This document shows positions 1-10,200 of a stretch of 16,961 nucleotides of DNA, piece by piece. Within the stretch, counting starts at the first letter, position 1. Each line of letters starts with the position of its first letter. This DNA is from Planoprotostelium fungivorum (taxonomy: Eukaryota > Evosea > Variosea > Cavosteliida > Cavosteliaceae): positions 1 through 16,961 of the forward strand of contig MDYQ01000365.1 of NCBI GenBank assembly GCA_003024175.1. The letters are read 5' to 3'. The position numbers and the translations under genes are program-made. The notes below the pieces were generated by a model that worked only from the letters and a program-made list of their open reading frames with translations, made no database searches and had not been told where the DNA came from.

Positions 1-813
1 CAGATCGTACTCTGTGGAGATGATATTGAAGAAGGCGTTCTACCAAGGAAAGAAGTTCCGCGTCATCGTTGTAGACTCTAGACCACGGAAAGAAGGTTCG
101 TTCATTTCATTCAACGAATTATTGTAGAAGGAAAGAGAGCTGAGCCATCACAGGAGAGTGCCTCCTTCAGAATCTGTTGAAGGCAGGCATGGAGTGCACA
201 TATATATACATCAATGCCTTGTCTTACATCATGCCCGAAGTCACCAAGGTGATCCATCTCTCCATCATCACGATTGACATGAGTAGATTTTTGTGGGCGC
301 TCACGCCATGACTGCCAACGGAAGTCTCGTCTCTCGAGTGGGAACTGCCGCCGTTGCCGTGGCAGCCAAAACGTACCAGGTACACTTGATATTTCATTGT
401 CCTCATTCCTCTCATTCGTCTTCGTTCATCTGTCCCCTGGGTCTCTTCTGACGTGAAGAAGGTTCCATTCATGGTGTGCTGTGAGACGTACAAGTTTACG
501 GAGAGAGTGCAAATCGAATCGATATCCTCCAATGAACTGGCAGATCCTGACGATTTGCTGCAACCCATACAGAGCGGTGGTGAAAAGTCCATCTTGGCGG
601 ACTGGAAGAACGTGAGAGCTCCTTCTTCCCTCTCTCGCATTCGTTCACTCCTTCCGATTCAACTCACTCGTTCAGATTCCCAACCTCAAGTTACTCAACC
701 TGGCTTACGACACGACGCCGGCGGAGTTCATCATCGCCGTTATCACCGAAGTTGGTATTATCCCTCCAACATCGGTCGCCGTGGCTCTGAGAATCATTTA
801 CACCTTGGATTAA
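1..813 (+). CDS. EIF2B4: Translation initiation factor eIF2B subunit delta, C-terminal part (5' end outside window)
   Basis: This is the delta regulatory subunit of eIF2B, the cytosolic guanine-nucleotide exchange factor that recharges eIF2 with GTP. Exons are 1-95 (open upstream, first full codon at 2), 154-248, 287-379, 462-611 and 676-813 (stop TAA 811-813), giving 189 residues. Introns are 58, 38, 82 and 64 nt. Family hallmarks appear in order: FRVIVVDSRP, YIMPEVTK, GAHAMTANGSLVSRVGT, VPFMVCCETYKF, SNELADPDD, LKLLNLAYDTTP and VITEVGIIPPTSVAVALR. The DPDD segment and the LLNLAYDTTP/VITE tail favour delta over the alpha and beta paralogues. The C-terminal three quarters of the Rossmann-like domain are present and nothing looks broken. 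It is a housekeeping gene with no evident functional link to its neighbours. Confidence 0.93.
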
Positions 814-1209
814 AATGAACTCCCATCTTGCATGTTCCCCCGTCATAAACTTCAAATTTTCTCGTTGTAGTGTCGAAATAAACCGCCGGGGAAACGCACA
901 TCACCCCAAACAGCTCATTTGGCAACGAAGACTGATTGGGGAAGCGACCACGAGCTCCTCCTGTGTATCAAACAAACCTGGTCACTCCATTTCCGACCCT
1001 CCCTTTACCTGTCATAAAACATAATACCCAACCGAAACCGAAGACATCGTTCCGTTCGGAGAAGACGAAGGAAAGGTTTGATTTGGGGACAGTAAAAGTA
1101 AATTAGGCACTAGCATCGATCGACGACTTACGATTCAACGAATCCACCTCTCAAAGTGACTTCGTAGGCTTGCCTCTTCATTTTTATCAACGGCTCTCCT
1201 CCCTCTACT
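814..1209. other. Intergenic spacer between eIF2B delta and the RasGEF gene
   Basis: About 396 bp hold no convincing plus-strand coding sequence. Apart from the AATAAA at 877 I see no TATA box, tRNA or repeat. There is no ATG on the plus strand between about 834 and 1210, which helps place the start of the next gene. The right part overlaps a short minus-strand open frame (1271-1128), listed separately. The spacer must contain the 3' UTR of eIF2B delta and the promoter of the RasGEF gene. Confidence 0.6.
877..882 (+). promoter_or_regulatory. Poly(A) signal AATAAA after eIF2B delta
   Basis: A canonical AATAAA lies 64 nt after the eIF2B delta stop codon, in non-coding sequence and on the same strand. 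Cleavage would be expected shortly downstream. The motif is common by chance, so its position supplies the support. Confidence 0.5.
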
Positions 1210-1271
1210 ATGGGAGGTGTGTACTCCATTCCCTCTGTCGAATCATCATCGATGAGCATATCAATGTCCAT
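1128..1271 (-). CDS. Possible 47-residue minus-strand ORF, unknown
   Basis: An ATG at 1271 (minus strand) opens 47 codons ending in TAA at 1130-1128. The predicted peptide is acidic at the start (MDIDMLIDDDSTEGM) and more basic later (IKMKRQAYEVTLRGG). Its composition is more protein-like than most antisense frames here, but I recognise no family. It overlaps the proposed first exon and first intron of the RasGEF gene on the other strand. GTAAGT overlaps its stop codon, so it could instead be a fragment of a spliced minus-strand gene, although I found no convincing continuation. Chance is a serious alternative. Confidence 0.2.
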   Translation of the reverse strand: MDIDMLIDDDSTEGMEYTPPIVEGGEPLIKMKRQAYEVTLRGGFVES

Positions 1272-4200
1272 CTTCACGTTTGAGACACAAATATTCTGAC
1301 GTTATCTCGAACAGCCAAATTCTCGAGTGAGATCCAAGAGAGCAAAGACAATCGAGGAACCGATCTAGAGTTAAGAAATGCAGAGAAGCTGAAGACGAAG
1401 ACGATCACCGCACTGCTGGAAGGATTATCCACAGAATTACCGCAATTGCAGGCACTGACCGTGGCCAACTCCAAGATCAAGACATTACCCACGGAATTCT
1501 GGCAGTCCCTCTCTGCATTAGAAGCACTCACCTCCCTCAACCTAGAAGACAACAACATCTCCTCTCTACCAGAAGAAGCAGCCACCCGAAATGCAAACTT
1601 GAGGGATCTATCTCTGTCAGGAAACAAGATTCCAGAGTTCCAAACCAAGGTCTTCTCCAGGCTGAGTGGACTGAGAACTCTCGATCTATCTCGCAATTGC
1701 ATCAAGAAGGTGGCCGGTGATCTGACCGGCTCTTCCATCTCGGCGCTGAATCTCTCCACCAACGAACTACCCGAGATCTCCCTCTCTCTCTGCTATCTCC
1801 TTCACCTCCAAGAGATGGACCTATCCCACAACTCCATCGTCACCATTCCCAGCTCCATCAACAAGCTCAGAAACTTATCCAGGCTGAAGATCTCACACAA
1901 TTCCATCACCATCGTCCCACCCGAACTGGGTGATCTGATCAATCTCATCTACCTGGACCTCTCCAGCAACAGCTTGACCTCTCTGCCTCAAGAGATGAGC
2001 CGCCTCACCGGCCTGCGTCTTCTCAGCCTCCAGCACTGCCGTTTCACGAGCTTTCCGGCCGTGATCACTTCCATGGAATGTCTAGAGACGCTGCGATTGA
2101 ACGACAACCGGCTGACCAGCATACCTCAGAGCATCGAGAACATGCACTCTCTCGTCGAATTTCATCTCCAGGAGAACCTTCTCACCACTCTTCCTGCAGA
2201 GATGGGCCAGGTCATTTCTCCTTCTTTCACATCTGTTCCACATCTTTTCTCTCTTTCTCATCTTTCCTCTCTTTCTTATCTTTCCTCTCTTTCTCATCTT
2301 TTCTCTCTTTCTCATCTCTTTCTGAACGAGAACAGCTGACGAGTCTGAGACGATTGTACGTGGAGTTCAACAAGATAGCGAACCTGCCGTCTCAGCTGTC
2401 GGGAATGAGAGGATTGATCTCTTTTCAATTGCACCACAACGATCTCAACGCTCAACCGAATTTTCTCAAGAACCTCAGATCCCTCGTTCGATTTAACATG
2501 GATTCGAATCACATGGATGATAGTGAATATCACAAGTCTGAGTTGTTCAGTCTCATCGCAGAGAAGGAAGCAGCCCTCTCCGTTCCAGGTGAGCATCTTC
2601 CTTCATCTCCCTCTTTCTCTCGTCTCATCTCACCCATTTTACCATAATTCATCCATTTTTCAATAGAAATAACACTTTACAGTTCGAATCAGAACGTCCA
2701 ACCTGCAGGCCACAAAATCCGACTCCGAATCCGGTTTCACTCGACTGAAAGGTGGCCACACTCTGCGGCAGAACAGTCGATCTCTCGTGTCGATTCAAGA
2801 GATCCTGGGAAAAGAAGCGAGAGAGGAGGCCCTTCCCTTCCGCTCACCTTCCAACCGAAAGAGCACCACCGGCTCTGATTCCGGGCAGATGACCATCACA
2901 GCCTTCCTCAGTCCAGAGATTCACACTTCCGTTCACCCAGACGCCAGCACCTCCTCTTCACCGGAGGGCAGTCTCAGCGAGAAGAACTCGATGTCACCCA
3001 GTGGTCGAAAGACAACGACTCTGTCTGTAGATCTGGCCATGGAGTACGGGAGGTCTCTGAGACACGAGGCATTTGGAACGATGAGAGTGGAGGGAGCACC
3101 CAATTATTCCAAGTTCAGGGAGGCATACGAGCAGATGATCGAGGAGCAGAGCTACACGAAGGATAGACAGGATGTGATGTACAAGCTGAACAACGAACAA
3201 AAGTGGGCGCTGGCCAAGGACTTCAAGCCGTGGCTGCCCCTAATGATGGTGAGTGAGGGAGAGAGAAGGGAAGACTGAGAGAGACAGAAACAAGAGGGAA
3301 GCAGGAAGAGCAGAGCCTTCGGAGCGACCATGAAGGGAAAGAACCGACCGGGAGATTTTGTGGGCGTCCTTCAGAAGGGAAGAACTTCACGAGAGGACCT
3401 GACCCACCTGCTCAGCGCTCTTCGTCTCAATTCCGATTCCTTCTGTCTCCTCTTCATCGAAGCGGGTGGTCTCAATTATTTATTACGTTTACTTGATTCA
3501 AAGTCTTTCCTCAACACTTCTCTCGAGCAGGTGTGCATCATCCTTTTTCTTCCATGGATCATCTGATGTTCCATCCACACTGAATGAGACCACTCGATTC
3601 TGACCTAGAGTACAGAGCAGTACATCGAATGAAGCGATCACCATAGAAGCTCTGCGATGCATGTGCACTCTCCTAGAACAATGTGGTTCTGTCGTCCTCA
3701 CCTGCAGCGACGCCATTTCCTCTCTGGGTCTACACTACGATTCGACCAGCAGCGAGATCTCCATCATTGTACTGAGGATCTTCCAAGAGCTGTGCACTCT
3801 CTCTCTCATCGGAAGAGAATTAGTCATGAATGCCATCCGACATCACCACCGCTTGAAATGGAGAGATGAAAAGACGAGGCCCAACCTCTTGTCCACCATC
3901 GTAGAGCTGTTCTCTAACGCCGTGAAGGCCAAGAACGCTTCTTCTTCGGTGAGTGGAGAGAGAACGAGAGAGACTGAAGAGAGACAGAACACGATATTGG
4001 CGGTGATTAACAAGGTGGTGAGTGGAGAGCCAGAGTTGGAGGAAAGGTTCGACATGAGAAATAGTCTCATCAACTTGGGAGTACTCCACATGTTCACAAG
4101 CATCAAACAATTCGATTACATTCCCTCAGACACCGACAAGCTGAGACAACAGGTGAGCATTCGAAACATGAGTGAAAGAGAGAATGACACAAACAGGTGG

Positions 4201-7059
4201 ACACCTTTGAGAGCGAGATGTTAGACGATGAAGAGGACATGATCGAGAAATACGGAAAGATGATCGTGTTGGCCAGAAAGCAGAAGGACACCTTGAAGGA
4301 GGGAAATTTTGTCTTCGTCACCGAATCAGGAAAGAGCGATACCTTCTCCTTCTTACCTGCCATCCTTCCCTACGAGCCCGACACAAGAGTATCCACGCTG
4401 ATGGAAGAGACACAATCCTGCTTCGATGTCTTACAGAGCACAAAGATCGAGTACGGACTCTTCATTCCTCAGGACACGGCGAGCAAGGGGTACTACCTGG
4501 ACCTGAACAAGACGATGGAAGACCACAACCTGAAGGGTCAGATCTACATCGAATTCACCATGAGAAACTTCACCGTCAACGTGAAGAACATGGTCAGCGA
4601 GGAGGAGAAGGAGTTTACGCTCCACCCCAGCAGCGAAGTGGCCAAGATCATCCGTTACGTTCTCAACGACTTCAACACCATGACCCCCACCAATCAGATG
4701 GACAAGTACGGCCTGTACATTCCTCCCCCCAGTGAAGGCCCCAAGTCGGGTCAGCTCTTCGACGACCAACTGGGAACTCTGATGGACAACACGAAGAAGC
4801 TCAGTTCTTATCTCGGTGCCATTCTGACCAGTGGAGCGGTGAGGTCGAATCGAGGAGAGGGCGTGACGATGTCAGGGATGTCTTCACATCAAACCGAGGG
4901 TCGTGACGCTGAACGTCCAACTGCAGGGAGACAAGATGACCACGTTCCACTTCACTCCCGATGTACAGATCAAGACGGCCAAGGAGATCATTCACAAGAC
5001 GATACAGAAGAACGACTCCCCCGACGAGTGGGGTCTCTCCACCATCTCCATGCCTCACACCACGAGTTCCTTCAATGCCACGAGGAAAGCGATCTCCCCC
5101 ATGTTATCGGACGAGGTGATGGACACAGAGAGGAGAGAGATTGACTGTGGAGTAGATGACGTTGGGTGACTCGCAGTTGAACGAGAACACACCGGTGAAG
5201 CTGAAGATATTGCCACGGATGTTCCGCATCACGAACGAAGAAGTCGGGGAGAAGAAAGGAGAAAGAGTCGGACAGCTGGACGTCATGTTGACGGCACAGC
5301 AGATCTTAGAGTTTGAGTGCATGTACCACTTCAACATCACTCAGGACTCGGACACTCCCCTCACTCTCTTCTACCAGATTCCCGGTGAAGATAAACGTGA
5401 GCTTTCTCTCCTTTCATCGACTCGAGACGAAAGGAGGACGAGAGATGACGTACGACAGAGACCGAGCTATCATTGTACATGTCATTAAAGGATCAAATAC
5501 CATCAACACCGAAGAACAAGCTGGTCACTCTGCACATCCGACCGAGAACCAAGGATGAAGGTGAGGGAGAAGAGGAGAGCCATGGATCGAACCTTGTACA
5601 GATGAAGACGTCAACATATGGGACGACAGAACCGAGATCACCTACGAAGAAGATAAGACGGTGTCTTACGCATCGTTCAATAAGCTCGTAGAGTTTGCCA
5701 CATCTCCAGATAAGTTTGGTAAGCCATTTCACCCATCGAGACACCTGACGAGTATCAGACAACGATTTCACGGACGTGTTCTATTTATGTTATCAATCCT
5801 TCTCAACACCGGAGAAGCTCCTGCAGAAGCTCATCGAGAGGTACAACACACCGTACACCATGCTGGACCACCAAGAGGCAGACAAGATCAAGCTGAGAGT
5901 CTGCGTGTTCATCAAGCACTGGATCAATTCACCATACGAGGACATGACCTCATCCATGAAGGACAAGATCATCGATTTCATCCACACTCAGGTCGCTCCC
6001 GAGTACCCCAACGTGGTGAGTGGTACATCGATGGGAAGAGAGGATGACATCCAAAGGTAAACGGACTGCAAGTGAAAGCCGCAGCACGATCACCTTCCTT
6101 CTCTCTGAATTCACCGCAAGAGACGAGAGAGAAGAAGAGCAAGTACGAGAGCATCACGAGCATCGAACCGATGGAGCTGGCCAAGCAGTTGACTCTGAAA
6201 GGGTTCCAGCCCTTCCAAGAGATCAAGCACACCGAGTTCTTCAACCAGGCTTGGGTCAAGGACGAGAAGAAGTGCCCTCGTCTGTTGAAGACCATCGACA
6301 TCTTCAACGAGATGACCGTCATCGTTCAGACGGCCATCCTCAATACCAGGAAGATAAGAGATCGTGTGAAAGTCATGGAATATTTCATCAAGGTGAGACT
6401 TGAATGTGGGCATAGTGTGACGGAGTGCAGGTGGCAGTGTGCTTCCGTGAGCTTCGAAATTTCCACCTGCTGATTGCGATCATCTCAGCCTTCGCCTCTT
6501 CCGCTCTCCTCCGTCTCAATTGGTCGAAGGAGAGGCTCAGCAAGAGGGCTAAGGCAGATCTCTTGGAATTGGAACAGATCATGGACATGGCGGGAAGTTT
6601 CAAGCAGTACCGTGAGATCCTCAAGGAGAGGGAGACGCCCTGTCTACCCTACATGTGAGTCCTCCCCTCTCCCTCTCATCATCATGAGCTGATGATCATC
6701 TAACAATGAACAGTGGAGTGTATCTGACGGATCTCACCTTCATCGAAGAAGGAAATCCTCTGAGGATCGGACAGAGGATAAACTTTTCACGAGCGAGATA
6801 CGTGAGAAACATCATCTACGCCGTGAGGAGGTGAGATCGACGACTGCACCCTCACTGGCTGATAGAGAGCAGGTTCCAAGAGTCTCCTTACCTCCTGCCA
6901 CGTGACGAAGGGATACAAAAGATGTTGAGTTCGTTACCAAAGATGTCCGATATCGATGAACAGTATGCACGCTCTCTCGGTGAGTCCGAACGAATGACAC
7001 AGGCTGATGATTTGTCAGAGCTGGAGCCACGAGGAGCCACGAAGAACGAGATCCAATAA
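1210..7059 (+). CDS. Multidomain Ras-family GEF: LRR - GBD/FH3 - three talin-F0-like modules - RasGEF
   Basis: Predicted cytoplasmic exchange factor of about 1628 residues that would load GTP onto a Ras/Rap-type GTPase. Exons: 1210-1216, 1315-2210, 2336-2588, 2683-3248, 3288-3530, 3616-3948, 3988-4152, 4197-4838, 4876-5115, 5156-5396, 5459-5560, 5602-5718, 5759-6015, 6057-6392, 6431-6654, 6714-6830, 6873-6979, 7019-7059. Domains: about 14 leucine-rich repeats (45-365, e.g. LDLSSNSLTSLP); a Ser/Thr-rich linker; formin-like GBD/FH3 (505-835, NEQKWALAKD, LVMNAIRHHH, then an acidic helix); three ubiquitin-fold modules (850-1135), the first resembling talin F0 (YGLFIPQ...GYYLDLNKT); RasGEF_N (1245-1355, DVFYLCYQSFSTPEKLL); RasGEF core (1385-1610, ending INFSR...FQESPYLLP). 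LRR and FH3 suggest partner and Rho-GTPase inputs. The start is the least certain part: exon 1 is 7 nt, chosen because ATG 1210 is the first ATG in the region, has A at -3 and G at +4, and gives the right phase. It yields MGAKFS, which fits an N-myristoylation signal. Confidence 0.85.
2244..2315 (+). repeat. Four tandem copies of an 18-nt pyrimidine-rich unit inside an intron
   Basis: The intron 2211-2335 of the RasGEF gene contains four consecutive 18-nt units of the form CTTTTCTCTCTTTCTCAT, at 2244, 2262, 2280 and 2298, differing at one or two positions. The array explains why this intron (125 nt) is about three times the usual length. It sits between two leucine-rich repeats. The unit length is a multiple of three, so copy-number change would not alter the frame if the intron were retained, but a stop lies just after the acceptor in that frame. 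Confidence 0.85.
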
Positions 7060-7065
7060 AATAAA
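7055..7065 (+). promoter_or_regulatory. Overlapping AATAAA poly(A) signals on the RasGEF stop codon
   Basis: Two overlapping AATAAA hexamers (7055-7060 and 7060-7065) include the TAA stop codon at 7057-7059. If used, the 3' UTR would be only about 15-30 nt, in keeping with the compact gene spacing. Confidence 0.5.
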
Positions 7066-7269
7066 TCGCTCTCGCACTCTGGTCTTGTCTGTCGCTCTCT
7101 CGTCTATCATTCTCTCGTGCTGTTCTCCCTCTGGATTCCTGGTCGGGGTATTGAAGACGATGCGAGGTGCCTCTCTCGCGGGAGTTTAAGTCGAACTGTT
7201 CCCCGAACGAATGTATACATTATTTACCGAGGGAGAACTCAACATCCAGATCCGATCTCCTCTTAGAGG
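7060..7269. other. 210-bp spacer upstream of the Cbl-like/VIT-vWA gene, with two short uORFs
   Basis: This spacer holds a CT-rich tract (about 7068-7137) and an AT-rich patch (TATACATTATTTA, 7214-7226), but no protein gene. Two upstream ATGs could lie in the leader of the next gene. One (7160-7189) encodes 9 residues. The other (7211-7273) encodes 20 residues and its TGA overlaps the main start codon as ATGA. Which is transcribed depends on the unknown start site. Confidence 0.5.
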
Positions 7270-10200
7270 ATGAGCACCAACACGACGGATCTCCTCAAGA
7301 CACTGGAGACCGTCTCGAGGAGATGCGATCTCATGTTGGAGTTTCTCAATGCGAAGGCGGCTGAGGAGAGCAAGATCAATCTCTCAGAGTACATCCGATC
7401 CATTCAATACGTGTTACTCGTCATCGAAGAATATCAGAGGACAGACAAGGACGAGAGACCGATTATCGAAACCAACATAACGGATGCATCCTTGAATCTC
7501 TATTTATATCTAGAGCACATATGTCTGCCAGAGTTTAAAAGAACGTTTTCCCGAGTGCTTCTCTCTCACAGATTATGCACCCCCCTCGACAATTTACACA
7601 TCGAACTCTATAAAGAGGCCGCCCTAATCCAACACACACTTCGAAACAACATCAGGAGATCGAGGGATTCCTCACAGGGTGGTGGTTGTCTCAACATCTT
7701 CTTCCGGAAGAAGAAAGAGGAGGAAGGTGAGGCACCAACGCATTGTTCTCTCTTGACATCACCAAGTACCGCCCCCAGACAAACGCAAGTACAGTTTCTT
7801 GCCAGAACACACGACCTTCTCTCATTTTATCCGCGACGAAGAAGGACGGCAATTCTGGCAGGATTCCTTTGAAGTGAGTCGCAATCGCATTCGTCATCAC
7901 AGTGACCGACTCCGATCAGGGCCGATTGATGGTCAAATGGGATGTGTTTCTGACGGCATTATCCAATGTGTGTAATCCCATAGATGAGAAGGACGCTGTT
8001 CCATTGGCTTATGTCATGGGTGAGTCGTAGATCATCCACTCCCTCTCACCACCATCTCAGATCCCTCCCGCACTGGCTTCGTCAGTGTCTTTCGATTTTC
8101 CAATTTTATTCAGATTTTCAAACCTCTGAGACAATGCGTAGAGAGAGTGAGTCGCATCTTTCTCTCTCCCCTCATCCATCACAGACGAGACGAGAGGTGC
8201 AGTTGAAGTCTTTTCAAGGGTACATGTCACACGATGAGGTGACTCGATTATTGAACGGAATGCCATCAGGGACATACGTCACTCGTCTGTCTAAATCGAA
8301 ACCTGGAGAGATCATCATCTCCCATGTTGGTGTGTCTCTGATCACATCATGTGTAATCTGATCGTGTCATCAGATGAAAATGGAAACGTTCATAATATAT
8401 TGGTCGAGGCATACGAAGGAGGCTTTCGAACGACCAACACATCCCTCGTCAAGACGGGGTCCACTCTGACTGAGCTCATGGAAAGTTACAAGTCACTCGC
8501 TGTGGGTTTCACCAATGAACTACCAGCGAGAGAGTGAGCATATTTTATTTACACATCGAACCACGATTTCATAGATATTCATCCTATCGAATTCAGTGTT
8601 CACTATACAAAGAGTCCATATTTTCAAGATAGTTCATACTGATAATGCGAGACATCTGAAAGAGATAGGTACTTTTTTGGGAGCATCCACGATGAAGAGG
8701 CAAGCCATCTGTTGAGGAAGGAGATCGAAGGAACTTTCCTCGTCCGTTTCGATGGCACTTACATTGCCGTTTCTTTCCTCAACCAGAATCGAGGTGAGTT
8801 TCTCCACTCTATCCATTATCATCTTCTCTTCTCTCATCATGCTTCTCAACTTGCTCTGAACGATGATCAGAAGTGATGCATTACCGTGGCGTCCATTACG
8901 AGATGGGAGAATATTTCTTCTCGGGTCACACCAGCACACGCTACGCTAGAATCGACGAGGTCCTCTCCACTCTCTCTGACGTGAAGCACCCCCTCTCCTT
9001 CTCCACCTTCGATCCCCTCCAACCGAAATTCGAATACCAAAGCTCAGACAGAGACTGGACCCAGAGAAGGCTCGCCACACCTTCCGTCAACCAGAGAGCT
9101 GACTTTGCCGTGGGCACACAGAGGACCGTCAAGCCCCCACAGAGTCCCATCTATCACTCACCCTCTCTCGCTCCTGCTTGCGACCTCCTCTTACTCAACG
9201 CATCCGTTCACACTCTCATCGTGGATCGCTCCGCTCGTGTGATCATCACGGTACAATTGAAGAACAATTCGGGACACCCTCAGGATACGAGTTACACTTT
9301 TCCACTATCGAAGAGTGCCGTCGTATCTTCTTTTCGTGCCGAGAGCGGTGGACGCATCATCCGAAGTGTAGTCCACGAGAAAGGGAAGGCCATTCAAGGT
9401 TGTGAAGAGGTCTCTGGAAATATTCCTTGTCTACTGGAACAAGGTGAGACCACTCTACATCGAGCAGATATACATCGTTTTATTTGAGAGTCAAACGAGC
9501 TGATGATGGAACAGACAGCGACGTTTCATTCAAGTGTCTGCTGGGCCCTCTCGATCCGAATAAGAACATCACCCTGACGTTGATCTACGTCACAGCTCTC
9601 ACCGTCTCAGAGGACGCGATCTCATTCGATCTCCCCACCTTCGAGAAGATTCCAAAGATCTCCTTCTCTGCAGACATCCACACCGTATCACCCCCGGTCG
9701 ACGTGGAGGCCAATTGTCCCCTGACCCTTCAGGATCGTCGAGCGACAGCGTCCATCACATGGAGGGACACCTTTTTCATGAGAATCATCGTCGCAGATAT
9801 CTTCAAGTGAGACGAGAGGATGATGTCATCAGACTGACCGTTGTAGATCACCAGGGCGAGTAGAGAAGAATGGAAAGGGAGGAAGGGTCGCTTCTTTCAC
9901 CTTCCACCCCGATCTGAGGCGAACGGAAGAGGAGGAACAGGTGAGAGGAGGAGAGAGGAAGAGACTGACAGGGTCAGATCAACACCGAGATCATCTTTCT
10001 ACTCGACTGCTCTGACTCGATGAATGGTACACCCATGCAGAAGGTGAGAGGAGAGGATCTCGGGAGAGTGAAGAGACGTAGGTGAACCAAACGATGGAAT
10101 TACTTCTGCGAGCACTGCCGAGGAGTTGTTATTTCAACGTCTTCAATTTTGGAAGCACACATCGCAGTCTGTGGCCAGCGAGCGTCAAATACAACGACGA

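Noticed and set aside
815-1024. 69-codon plus-strand frame after the eIF2B stop
   Set aside because: No recognisable protein; it spans the AATAAA signal and looks like 3' UTR and spacer.
1274-1762. 162-codon minus-strand open frame opposite the LRR exon
   Set aside because: The plus strand encodes regular leucine-rich repeats; the antisense frame shows no domain and is a shadow of Leu/Ser-rich codons.
2211-2335. Ser/Leu/Phe-rich repeat peptide continuing from the LRR exon
   Set aside because: It is the translated pyrimidine tandem repeat of an intron. Splicing 2210 to 2336 restores the LRR pattern; reading on hits a stop.
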